Assembly: GCF_036345155.1 (NCBI RefSeq)
Contig: NZ_CP107772.1
Coordinates: 2,790,001 to 2,854,000, forward strand
Direction of reading: 5' to 3'
From: Streptomyces sp. NBC_00582
GTDB lineage: Bacteria > Actinomycetota > Actinomycetes > Streptomycetales > Streptomycetaceae
DNA length: 64,000 nt
Part shown: in pieces, positions 32,169 through 62,750 of the stretch
Layout of the letters: every line of letters starts with the position of its first letter
How positions within the stretch are numbered: the first letter of the stretch is position 1
The notes under the pieces: generated by a model
The model's database searches: none
Told to the model about the DNA's origin: nothing
What the model saw: only the letters and a program-made list of their open reading frames with translations
Translations under genes and position numbers: made by a program

Positions 32169-32921
32169 CTACCGGGCGGAGGCGGGGGTGGCGCCGCCCG
32201 CCGGTACCGGGACGGCCGCGGCGGCCAGTTCCCGGACCCGGGCGGTGGGCACCGGGACGCCCGGAGCCTGGAAGAACCAGCGTGCGCGTTCCTCGGCGTC
32301 GGTGCGGCCCTCGGGCCGGGGGCCCAGGTAGGGCTGGACGTGGACGGGGGTGTTGGGTCCGATGCGCCAGCTGTCCGCGAGCGTGCCGATGTCGGCCGTG
32401 TCGTAGCCGATGACGTCCAGGAAGCCGGTCACCTCGGCCTTCGCCGCGGGGTCGTCGCCGGCGACGGCCAGGGCGCTGCGGTCGGGGGCGCCGGCGGGCC
32501 GGGCCAGGGTGAACAGGCGCAGGAAGTCGACGTTGGCGAACGTCTTGACGACCCGGGAGCCGGCCAGGTGCCGCTGGACGAGCCCGCTGGAGGTCAGCGG
32601 TCCCTCGTCCAGTTCCTCGATGGCGCCGTCGCGGTAGGGGTAGTAGACCATCGTGTCGATCACGGTCCGCCCGGCGAGGGCGTCCGCCGGGAGCCGCTCG
32701 TACGCCGCCAGCGGCACGCTCGCCACCACCAGGTCCGCCGCCCGGGCGGCCTCCTCGGGAGTGGCGGCGCGGGCGCGCGGGCCGAGTTCCCCTACGAGCG
32801 GGGCGAGCGACTCGGGCCCGCGGGAGTTGCTCAGGACGACGTCCAGGCCGGCGGCGACGGCGAGCCGGGCCACCGCACCGCCTATGTGACCGCTGCCGAT
32901 GAGTCCGACGGTCTTGGTCAT
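32169..32921 (-). CDS. NADPH-dependent F420 reductase-like oxidoreductase
   Basis: 250 residues. The N-terminal dinucleotide loop TVGLIGSGHIGGAVARLAVAAG is followed by VVLSNSRGPESL, where the Ser-Arg pair reads NADP(H) phosphate, then VVASVPLAAYERLP and VIDTMVYYPYRDG. This is the layout of F420:NADP oxidoreductase-like (Npd/Fno) proteins, although many actinobacterial members act on other partners. ATG at 32921 with a GAGGAG site. It is divergent from an HxlR regulator with two palindromes in between, so it is probably the regulator's target. Confidence 0.82.
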   Translation of the reverse strand: MTKTVGLIGSGHIGGAVARLAVAAGLDVVLSNSRGPESLAPLVGELGPRARAATPEEAARAADLVVASVPLAAYERLPADALAGRTVIDTMVYYPYRDGAIEELDEGPLTSSGLVQRHLAGSRVVKTFANVDFLRLFTLARPAGAPDRSALAVAGDDPAAKAEVTGFLDVIGYDTADIGTLADSWRIGPNTPVHVQPYLGPRPEGRTDAEERARWFFQAPGVPVPTARVRELAAAAVPVPAGGATPASAR

Positions 32922-32964
32922 GCGATCTCCTCTGGATCTCCTCCGGCGGATCTCCCCCCGGACG

Positions 32965-32980
32965 GTACTTACGAAAGTAC
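32965..32980. promoter_or_regulatory. HxlR operator candidate 1
   Basis: GTACTT and AAGTAC form a perfect inverted repeat around ACGA. It lies in the divergent gap between the F420-type reductase and the HxlR gene, next to a second, related palindrome. Both share the half-site GTACTTA or GTACTT. Confidence 0.72.
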
Positions 32981-32981
32981 A

Positions 32982-33002
32982 GTACTTACTATCGATAAGT
33001 AC
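32982..33002. promoter_or_regulatory. HxlR operator candidate 2
   Basis: GTACTTA (32982-32988) and TAAGTAC (32996-33002) are perfect 7-bp arms around CTATCGA. It starts one base after candidate 1, so the two could bind adjacent dimers. The AT-rich centre may also hold promoter elements of one of the two genes. Confidence 0.75.
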
Positions 33003-33068
33003 ACGGCTCACAGCACACAGCACACAGCACCCGGCACCCGGCCCTCCGGGGGCACTTAGCATGGACGC

Positions 33069-33452
33069 ATGAGCCGAGGGACCGAGCGCGTGGCCGGGAT
33101 GAGCGTGTTCGATCCGGAGTGCGTCTCGCGGGAGGTGCTGGAGCACGCCACGGGCCGGTGGGGCGCGCTGACCCTCGCCGCGCTGACCGACGGGCCGCTG
33201 CGGTTCGCCGAGGTCCGTCGCCAGGTGACCGGTGTCTCCGACCGGATGCTGTGGCAGACCCTCCAGCGGCTGGAGGACCACGGCCTGGTGACCCGCACCC
33301 CGCACCCCACGGTGGCCCGCCGGGTGGACTACGCGCTGACCCCCCTCGGCCGCCCGATCGCCGAGCGCGTCTGCGACCTGATCGACGCGATCCACGCCCA
33401 GCTCCCCGGCATCGTGGCCCATCGGCGCGCCACCGCCGCGGACCCGTCCTAG
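33069..33452 (+). CDS. HxlR-family transcriptional regulator
   Basis: 127 residues with the single-domain winged helix of the HxlR group: ATGRWGALTLAALTDGPLRFAEV, then GVSDRMLWQTLQRLEDHGLV as recognition helix, and a wing RVDYALTPLG. An unusual N-terminus (SRGTERVAGMSVFDPECVSRE) keeps one Cys before the HTH; HxlR proteins often sense reactive electrophiles or oxidants through such a Cys. Its stop codon overlaps that of the convergent P450 gene, so the regulator marks the left edge of the NRPS operon. Its nearest palindromes control the divergent reductase. Confidence 0.86.
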   Translation: MSRGTERVAGMSVFDPECVSREVLEHATGRWGALTLAALTDGPLRFAEVRRQVTGVSDRMLWQTLQRLEDHGLVTRTPHPTVARRVDYALTPLGRPIAERVCDLIDAIHAQLPGIVAHRRATAADPS

Positions 33453-34723
33453 AACCGCACCGGCAGCCGCGGCAGTCGTGGTGGGGTTCCCGGGACGACC
33501 GTCCGGGTCAGGTCCGCGTCGGCGGTGAGGTGCAGTCCGGGGTGGCGGTCGAGCAGGGTGCGCAGGGCGGTCTCGCACTGGAGGCGGGCGAGCAGGGCGC
33601 CGACGCAGTAGTGGATGCCGTCGCCGAACCCGAGGTGGCCCTCGGTGCCGTCGGTGGGGCGGCGGGTGAGGTCGAGGCGGTCGGGGTCGGGGTAGCGGCG
33701 CGGGTCGCGGTTGGCGGAGACGAGGACGAACTGCACGCAGTCGCCGCGCCGGATCCGGGTGCCGTGCAGGTCGACGTCCTCGGCGGCGATCCGCATCCGC
33801 ACCATGATGTCGGGCCCGCACCAGCGGACGAGCTCCTGGACCGCGCCCGGCGTCAGCTCCGGCTCGGCCACCAGGAGTTTGAGCTGGTCGGGGTGGGTGA
33901 GGAGGGCGGCGAGGCTGTTGACGAGGAGCTGGGCGGTGTTGTCGTAGCCCGCCATGACGACGTTGAGGACCATCGCCACGGCCTCCTCCTCGGTCAGCCG
34001 GTGCCGTGCGTCGTGGCGGGCGGCGGCGAGGGTGCTGATCAGGTCGTCGGCGGGTTGCCTGCGCCGTTCCTCCAGCAGCCGCAGCACGGTGGCGACGACG
34101 GCCGGCGAGGAGACGCGCAGCCGTTCCGCCTCCATGGCGAGGATGTCGTCGCCCCAGCGGCGGAAGACCGCCCGGTCCTCCTCGGGCACCCCGGCCAGCT
34201 CGCAGACGACGGTGACGGCGAGGGGGTAGGCGTAGCCGTCGACCAGTTCCAGCACGCCGTCGGGCGAGGCGCGGTGCAGGTCGTCGAGGAGCCGCCCGCT
34301 GAGCTCGGCGACACGGGGGCGCAGGGCCCGCACCCGGCGGGCGCTGAAGGCCCGGTTGACGGCGGTGCGCAGCCGGGTGTGGTCCGGCGGGTCGATGTCG
34401 AGGGCGGAGACGAGGAGGTACTTCCGGACGTCCTCGGGCAGGTTGAGCATGTCGACCAGTTGGCGGCGCGGGTCCTCACCGGTGTGGCCCTCGACCGAGG
34501 CGGGGCTGCCGACGAAACGGCCGTCGCGCAGGCCGTTGCGGACGTCGTCGTAGCGGCCGATCACCCACACGGGCCGGGTGTCGGTCAGCCAGGCCCGCAC
34601 CACCGGGCCCTCCTCGCGGATCCTGCCGTAGCCGCCGGCCGGGTCGGCGAGCAGGTCCGGATCGAGGAGCCACCGCTCCCCGGGCGGGCGGCTGAGGGGG
34701 AGGACGTCGGGCGGGTGGATCAT
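33449..34723 (-). CDS. Cytochrome P450, last gene of the NRPS operon
   Basis: 424 residues. The haem loop FGDGIHYCVGALL has the axial Cys373, and the K-helix motif is in QELVRW. The I-helix reads MAGYDNTAQ: the acid is present but the residue in the place of the usual catalytic Thr is Asn, unlike the P450 at 36464-37723. ATG at 34723. It lies 28 bases downstream of the type II thioesterase gene. Probable role: oxidative tailoring of the NRPS peptide or of a carrier-bound residue (beta-hydroxylation or aryl coupling); the sequence does not say which. Confidence 0.87.
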   Translation of the reverse strand: MIHPPDVLPLSRPPGERWLLDPDLLADPAGGYGRIREEGPVVRAWLTDTRPVWVIGRYDDVRNGLRDGRFVGSPASVEGHTGEDPRRQLVDMLNLPEDVRKYLLVSALDIDPPDHTRLRTAVNRAFSARRVRALRPRVAELSGRLLDDLHRASPDGVLELVDGYAYPLAVTVVCELAGVPEEDRAVFRRWGDDILAMEAERLRVSSPAVVATVLRLLEERRRQPADDLISTLAAARHDARHRLTEEEAVAMVLNVVMAGYDNTAQLLVNSLAALLTHPDQLKLLVAEPELTPGAVQELVRWCGPDIMVRMRIAAEDVDLHGTRIRRGDCVQFVLVSANRDPRRYPDPDRLDLTRRPTDGTEGHLGFGDGIHYCVGALLARLQCETALRTLLDRHPGLHLTADADLTRTVVPGTPPRLPRLPVRF

Positions 34724-34751
34724 GGTCGGCTCCCTGATGGGGCGGGTCTGT

Positions 34752-35525
34752 TCAGACGATGCGGCGGGCGATGTCGGCGACCAGCTCCGCCTCGTGCGGG
34801 ACGAGGTAGAAGTGGTCGCCGGGGAACGCGCGCACGGCGAACCGGCCGGGCGCGGCCAGGTCGGCCCAGGCGCGCACGGCGTCGGGCGGGCAGCTGTGGT
34901 CGTCGCGGCCCGTGTAGGCGGTCACGGGGGCGCGCAGCGGTACGGGACGGGTGGGGCGGTAGGCCTCGATGAGGCGGTGGTCGGCGCGCAGCGCGGGCAG
35001 CAGCAGCTCCCGGAGTTCCGGGATGTCGTACGCCTCCGACTGGTGGTCGCCGAGGCCGCGGACCACGGCGAGCAGCGCCTCGTCGTCGCCGTCGGGCACC
35101 GCGGCGGTACGGGCCCGGTGCGGGGCGGCGCGCCCGGAGACCAGCAGGTGGGCGGGGCGGACGCCGTGGGCCTCCAGCCTGCGGGCGACCTCGTAGGCGA
35201 CGGCGGAGCCCATGCTGTGCCCGAACAGGGTGAGCGGCAGTCCGGTGAAGGGGGCGAGGGCCTCGGTGACGGCGTCGGCGAGGACGTCCATGTCCTCGAC
35301 GCAGGGCTCGGCCAGCCGGTCCTGGCGGCCCGGGTAGCGCACGGCGAGCAGTTCGGTGTCGTCGGGCAGCCGGGCGGGCCAGCCGTGGAAGAGGTGGGCG
35401 GTGCCGCCGGCGTGCGGGAAGCACACCAGGCGGCGGGCGGGCCGGGGTGCCCGGCACGGGTGCGCCCGCAGCCATCGGTCCGCGGTGCGCGGCGGACGGG
35501 ACGCGGTGAGGGGGACGACTGCCAC
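34752..35525 (-). CDS. Type II thioesterase
   Basis: 257 residues, alpha/beta hydrolase. The oxyanion-side motif is CFPHAGGTA, the nucleophile Ser104 is in LFGHSMGSAVAYE, and the C-terminal catalytic His is in FPGDHFYLV. Stand-alone enzymes of this kind remove wrong or stalled acyl groups from NRPS carrier domains. The GTG at 35525 has AGGAGG close upstream. It is co-directional with the synthetase and separated by 16 bases from the small protein gene. Confidence 0.9.
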   Translation of the reverse strand: MAVVPLTASRPPRTADRWLRAHPCRAPRPARRLVCFPHAGGTAHLFHGWPARLPDDTELLAVRYPGRQDRLAEPCVEDMDVLADAVTEALAPFTGLPLTLFGHSMGSAVAYEVARRLEAHGVRPAHLLVSGRAAPHRARTAAVPDGDDEALLAVVRGLGDHQSEAYDIPELRELLLPALRADHRLIEAYRPTRPVPLRAPVTAYTGRDDHSCPPDAVRAWADLAAPGRFAVRAFPGDHFYLVPHEAELVADIARRIV

Positions 35526-35541
35526 GAGGCCTCCTGAGCGG

Positions 35542-35718
35542 CTAGCGGAACGCGCTGAACTGGCGGGAGCCCAGCAGGGAGAGGAAGTACGGGAGCTTGT
35601 CCACGGCCCGTTTGGGGACGTGCGCGGTCTGGACGGTGTCCCGGCGCAGATCGGTGACGACGAGCGTGTACACGCCGTTCTCCTCGACGAGTTCGGCCGA
35701 GTAGAGGGGGGTCTCCAT
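35542..35718 (-). CDS. Small protein of unknown function in the NRPS operon
   Basis: 58 residues from the ATG at 35718, whose first bases overlap the SRPBCC stop (ATGA). The sequence has a strand-like start ETPLYSAELVEENGVYTLVV, a charged turn DLRRDTVQ and an amphipathic end LPYFLSLLGSRQFSAF. No membrane segment, metal motif or known family is visible. Tight coupling to the SRPBCC gene suggests that the two proteins work together. Its shortness makes it easy to miss. Confidence 0.6.
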   Translation of the reverse strand: METPLYSAELVEENGVYTLVVTDLRRDTVQTAHVPKRAVDKLPYFLSLLGSRQFSAFR

Positions 35719-36467
35719 CAGGGGGCCACCTCCGCCAGCCAGGTCTCCCAGGCCTCGGTGGCCGCGGCGGCGTCTGCGTCCGGGGCGAACAGGTGGTGCC
35801 CGATCCAGAGGGGCCACCGCCAGGGGCTGCCGTCGTAGAACCGGTAGAGGGCGTCCGCGGTCCGCAGTCCGAGGAAGCCGGTCTCGCAGAGGTCGACGAC
35901 CGCCTCGACGGGTGCGCCGGCCCCGCGCGGCGGGATGATCTTCACCGTGTCGCCGGTGCCGGCTCCGGCGGGCAGTCCGAGGCGGTCGCGTACGGCGGTC
36001 AGGGCGCCCGGTGCGGCGGCCTCGGGGCGGGCGGCCCTGAGGTAGCGGGCGGGGCGGCCGGCGAAGTGGCGAAGGTACTCGGCGAGGCTGTGCCGGTAGA
36101 AGTCGAAGTGCTTCTCGGCGGCGTCGGCCCGGGTGTCCCAGCCGTCGTCGGGGGTGCCGGGGTGCACCCAGTGGATGCCCAGGCGGAGCCGCGTCTGTGT
36201 GTCGTCGTACGGCTCGACGGTGTAGTCGAGGGTGTTGGAGAAGCCGTCCTCGCCGGTGGCGCGGCAGGCGAGGCGGCGGGGCGGCTCCCACTCGAGGACG
36301 GTGGCCGAGCCCCGGGAGACCGCGCCTCCGACGCGGGGCTCGATCTCCATGGGGTACAGCCAGCCGAGGTTGCCCTCGGCGGTCGCGATCGCGTTCCACA
36401 CCTGTTCGGGGCGGGCGGGCAGCAGTTGCTCGCGGCGCACGCGGAACTCGCGGGGCATGCGCGTCAC
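35718..36467 (-). CDS. SRPBCC (AHSA1/START-like) domain protein
   Basis: 249 residues. The first about 150 match an SRPBCC helix-grip fold: REFRVRREQLLPARPEQVWNAIATAEGNLGWLYPMEI, then GGAVSRGSATVLEWEPPRRLACR and a long C-terminal helix around HFDFYRHSLAEYLRHFAG. Such folds bind hydrophobic ligands or act as cyclases and aromatases. The last 90 residues add an unusual second part with TVKIIPPRGAG and a Trp-rich PWRWPLWIGHH. GTG at 36467 overlaps the P450 stop. In an NRPS operon this is uncommon and may bind the product or an intermediate. Confidence 0.75.
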   Translation of the reverse strand: MTRMPREFRVRREQLLPARPEQVWNAIATAEGNLGWLYPMEIEPRVGGAVSRGSATVLEWEPPRRLACRATGEDGFSNTLDYTVEPYDDTQTRLRLGIHWVHPGTPDDGWDTRADAAEKHFDFYRHSLAEYLRHFAGRPARYLRAARPEAAAPGALTAVRDRLGLPAGAGTGDTVKIIPPRGAGAPVEAVVDLCETGFLGLRTADALYRFYDGSPWRWPLWIGHHLFAPDADAAAATEAWETWLAEVAP

Positions 36468-37723
36468 TTCCTTTCGTCGTGCGCGTCGTGCGCGTCGTCG
36501 TGCGCGCGGGTGACGGGGAGCGCCGTGAGGCGGCGCTGGAGCGGGTTGGGCCGCCAGGTGAGGTCCTCGGGGGCGACGGCCAGGCGCAGACCGGGCAGTC
36601 GGCGCACCACGGTGGAGACGGCGAGTTCGGTCTCCAGCCGGGCGAGGGGCGCGCCGAGGCAGAAGTGCGGGCCGTGGCCGAAGCCGAGGTGGCGGTGGGC
36701 GGCGGGGCGGGTCAGATCCAGCCGGTCGGGGTGCTCGTGCCGTGCGGGATCGCGGCCGGCGGAGGCGAGGACGAGCTGGACGAGGTCCCCGGCGGGCACG
36801 GTCCGCCCGCCGAGCGGCACGTCCTCGGCGGCCACCCGCAGGATGGTCTGGGTGGGGCTGTCGTAGCGGACGAACTCGTCGACGGCCGAGCGGATCAGCT
36901 CCGGCCGGGCGCGCAGGAGGGCGAGCTGGTCCGGGTGGCGCAGGAGGGCGAGGAGGCCGTTGCCGATGAGGTGGGTGGTGGTCTCGTCGCCGGCCGTGAT
37001 CAGCAGGAAGCAGGTCGACAGCAGTTCGTGGTCGGTGAGCCGGTCACCGCGGGCCTGGGCGGTGACGAGGGCGCTGATCAGGTCGTCGCCGGGCGCGGCG
37101 CGCCGCTGTCCGGCGAGGTCCGTGAGGTACGCCTCGAACGCGTCGACGACCTGCTCGGCGCGGTCGATGTCCTCATGGATCCGGCCGAGTCCCCGGAACC
37201 ACTCCTTGACCTGCTCCCGGTCGGCCTCGGGCACGCCGAAGAGTTCGCAGACGACGGTGTGCGGCAGCGGGGAGGCGACGGCGGCGAGGAGGTCGACGGG
37301 CCCCGCGGCGGCCTCGACGCCGTCGACGAGCCGGTCCACGACCTGCTGGATCCCCGCACGCAGTCGCTCGATCCGGCGGGCGGTGAAGGCCTTGTTGACG
37401 AGGCCGCGCAGCCGGGCGTGGTCCGGCGGGTCGGTGTTGCTCATCACCCGTCCCAGCCGGGCGGTGAGCCGGCTCAGGTCCTTCATCCGGCCGTCGCGGG
37501 CGACGAGCGCGCGCGTCATCCGCTCCCGGTCGTTGGACAGCCGCAGGTCGGCGAGGGCCGCTTCGACGTCGGCGTGCCGGGTGACGTACCAGAGGCCGTG
37601 CGGCGCCCGGTGGACCGGGCACTCGGCACGCATCCGGGCGTAGACCGGATAGGGGTCGCGGCGGAAGGCGTCCGAGGCCATCTCCGCCGCGAAGTCCCGG
37701 GCGTCGGGGGCGAGGACGCTCAC
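36464..37723 (-). CDS. Cytochrome P450 next to MbtH
   Basis: 419 residues from the GTG at 37723, which overlaps the MbtH stop codon; the frame is open further upstream but without homology. The I-helix is [10 protein letters not shown] with the normal acid-Thr pair, the ExxR is in DEFVRY, and the haem loop [15 protein letters not shown] carries Cys355. The C-terminus is rich in His/Asp repeats ([10 protein letters not shown]). It is encoded directly after MbtH and is likely a tailoring oxidase for the peptide. It is a normal-type P450, in contrast to the second one in the operon. Confidence 0.88.
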   Translation of the reverse strand: MSVLAPDARDFAAEMASDAFRRDPYPVYARMRAECPVHRAPHGLWYVTRHADVEAALADLRLSNDRERMTRALVARDGRMKDLSRLTARLGRVMSNTDPPDHARLRGLVNKAFTARRIERLRAGIQQVVDRLVDGVEAAAGPVDLLAAVASPLPHTVVCELFGVPEADREQVKEWFRGLGRIHEDIDRAEQVVDAFEAYLTDLAGQRRAAPGDDLISALVTAQARGDRLTDHELLSTCFLLITAGDETTTHLIGNGLLALLRHPDQLALLRARPELIRSAVDEFVRYDSPTQTILRVAAEDVPLGGRTVPAGDLVQLVLASAGRDPARHEHPDRLDLTRPAAHRHLGFGHGPHFCLGAPLARLETELAVSTVVRRLPGLRLAVAPEDLTWRPNPLQRRLTALPVTRAHDDAHDAHDERK

Positions 37724-37931
37724 GACGCGTCGTCCATCGCCTCGACGAGACTCCTGGGCCGCATGTCGGTCCAGGTCCGCTCGACGTACTCCAGGCAGGC
37801 GTCGCGGGTGTCCTCGGGGTGGGCGACGCTCCAGCCGGCGGGCACGTCGGCGAAGGCGGGCCACAGCGAGTACTGGGCCTCGTCGTTGACGAGCACGAGG
37901 TAGGGGGCGTCCTGGTCCTCGAAGGGGTTGT

Positions 37932-37935
<4 letters not shown>
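37720..37935 (-). CDS. MbtH-like NRPS chaperone
   Basis: 71 residues with the family pattern [24 protein letters not shown], the Trp pair in SLWP and AGWSV, the [22 protein letters not shown] segment and its third Trp. MbtH-like proteins bind adenylation domains and are needed for their folding or activity. The GTG at 37935 overlaps the NRPS stop, and its own stop overlaps the P450 start, so it is made in step with the synthetase. Confidence 0.96.
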
Positions 37936-61691
<23,756 letters not shown>

Positions 61692-61918
61692 GGGGGTACC
61701 TCCAGAGGTGCCGTGCGGTGCGGGGCCGCCGGGGACGGGGTGACGGGGCGGCGGAGCGGGAGTGTGTTGCGGGGGCGGGGAAGCGGCGGTGCGTTCGGGG
61801 GCAGGGGAAGCCGGCCTCCGGCGCGGGGGTGGGCCTTCGCGGCCGCGGTCGGCTGCCCGCCCGGGGCTGGAATTCCGGCCCGGGTTGAGCCTTCGGGCTC
61901 CGGGGTCTGCCGACCCTG

Positions 61919-62372
61919 GGTTGCGCCTTCGGCCCGGGGTTGGACCTGCGGTCCGGGTTGGGCCTACGGCCCGGGGTTGGACCTGCGGTCCGGGTTGGAC
62001 CTGCGGTCCGGGTTGGGCCCTACGGCCCGGGGTTGGACCTGCGGTCCGGGGTTGGGCCTACGGTCCGAGGTTGGACCTACGGCCCGGGGTTAGGCCTACG
62101 GCCCGGGGTTGGGGCTGTGGCCCGGGGTTAGGCCTACGGCCCGGGGTTAGGCCTACGGCGCGGGGTTAGGGCTGTGGCCCGGGGTTGGGGCTACGGCCCG
62201 GGGTTAGGGCTGTGGCCCGGGGTTGGGGCTACGGCCCGGGGTTAGGCCTACGGCCCGGGGTTGGGGCTGTGGCCCGGGGTTAGGCCTACGGCCCGGGGTT
62301 GGGGCTGTGGCCCGGGGTTGGACCTACGGCCCGGGGTTGGACCTGTGGCCCGGGGTTGGACCTACGGCCTGG
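61919..62372. repeat. 19-bp tandem array, about 24 units
   Basis: Unit consensus GGTTRGGCCTACGGCCCGG, length 18-20 bases. Three variants alternate: GGTTGGACCTGCGGTCCG, GGTTAGGCCTACGGCCCGG and GGTTGGGGCTGTGGCCCGG. Many units contain GGCC-TAC-GGCC, able to form a small hairpin. Unit length varies by one base in places, so no open frame is kept and it is non-coding. Confidence 0.92.
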
Positions 62373-62414
62373 AGCCAGCCCCCCGCCCGGGTTGGGCGCC
62401 GGCCCGGATGGGGC

Positions 62415-62446
62415 CCCGGCCCGGATGGGGCCCCATCCGGGCCGGG
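62415..62446. terminator. 32-bp perfect palindrome, candidate terminator of the ABC exporter
   Basis: CCCGGCCCGGATGGGG (62415-62430) is followed directly by its exact complement (62431-62446), with no spacer. It lies about 300 bases downstream of the ABC exporter stop and upstream of the NRPS start, both on the minus strand. In RNA it would form a very stable stem with a tight turn. It could end exporter transcription or act as a protein site. Confidence 0.55.
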
Positions 62447-62750
62447 TTGGACCCCTGGCCCGACCGGCATCGGCTGTCGGCCAGCAGGGGTGCCCGGCCG
62501 ACCGGCGTCGGCTTCCGACCCCCGGCGTCGGCTTCCAAGCCGGCCTCGGCCTCTGACCCGGCCTCGGCCTCCGACCCGGCCTCGGCTGCCGGCCCTCGGC
62601 CGGACCGCCGGCCCCCGGAGCGAGGACCGCCCTCGCGAGGACGGACCGCCCCCGCGAGGACCGCCGGGTCAAGGGGGTCCCGCTCGGGCTGGACCGGGCT
62701 CGTGAGTCGTGCGGTGGGTCAGGGGGCGAGTCGGCCGAAGCCCCGCAGGG

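Larger units (their letters stand above)
61692..62750. other. About 1 kb repeat-rich leader between the ABC exporter stop and the NRPS start
   Basis: No convincing gene. It contains a purine-rich stretch upstream of the NRPS, a long 19-bp tandem array (61919-62372), a 32-bp perfect palindrome (62415-62446) and a short 18-bp repeat of CTCGGCCTC(T/C)GACCCGGC type (about 62543-62590). The NRPS promoter, if separate, must lie here; no consensus promoter stands out. Confidence 0.7.

Noticed and set aside
61762..62705. Small plus-strand proteins made of GLRPGV-like repeats across the 19-bp array
   Set aside because: The unit length varies between 18 and 20 bases, so no frame is kept; several overlapping frames show the same false repeat.
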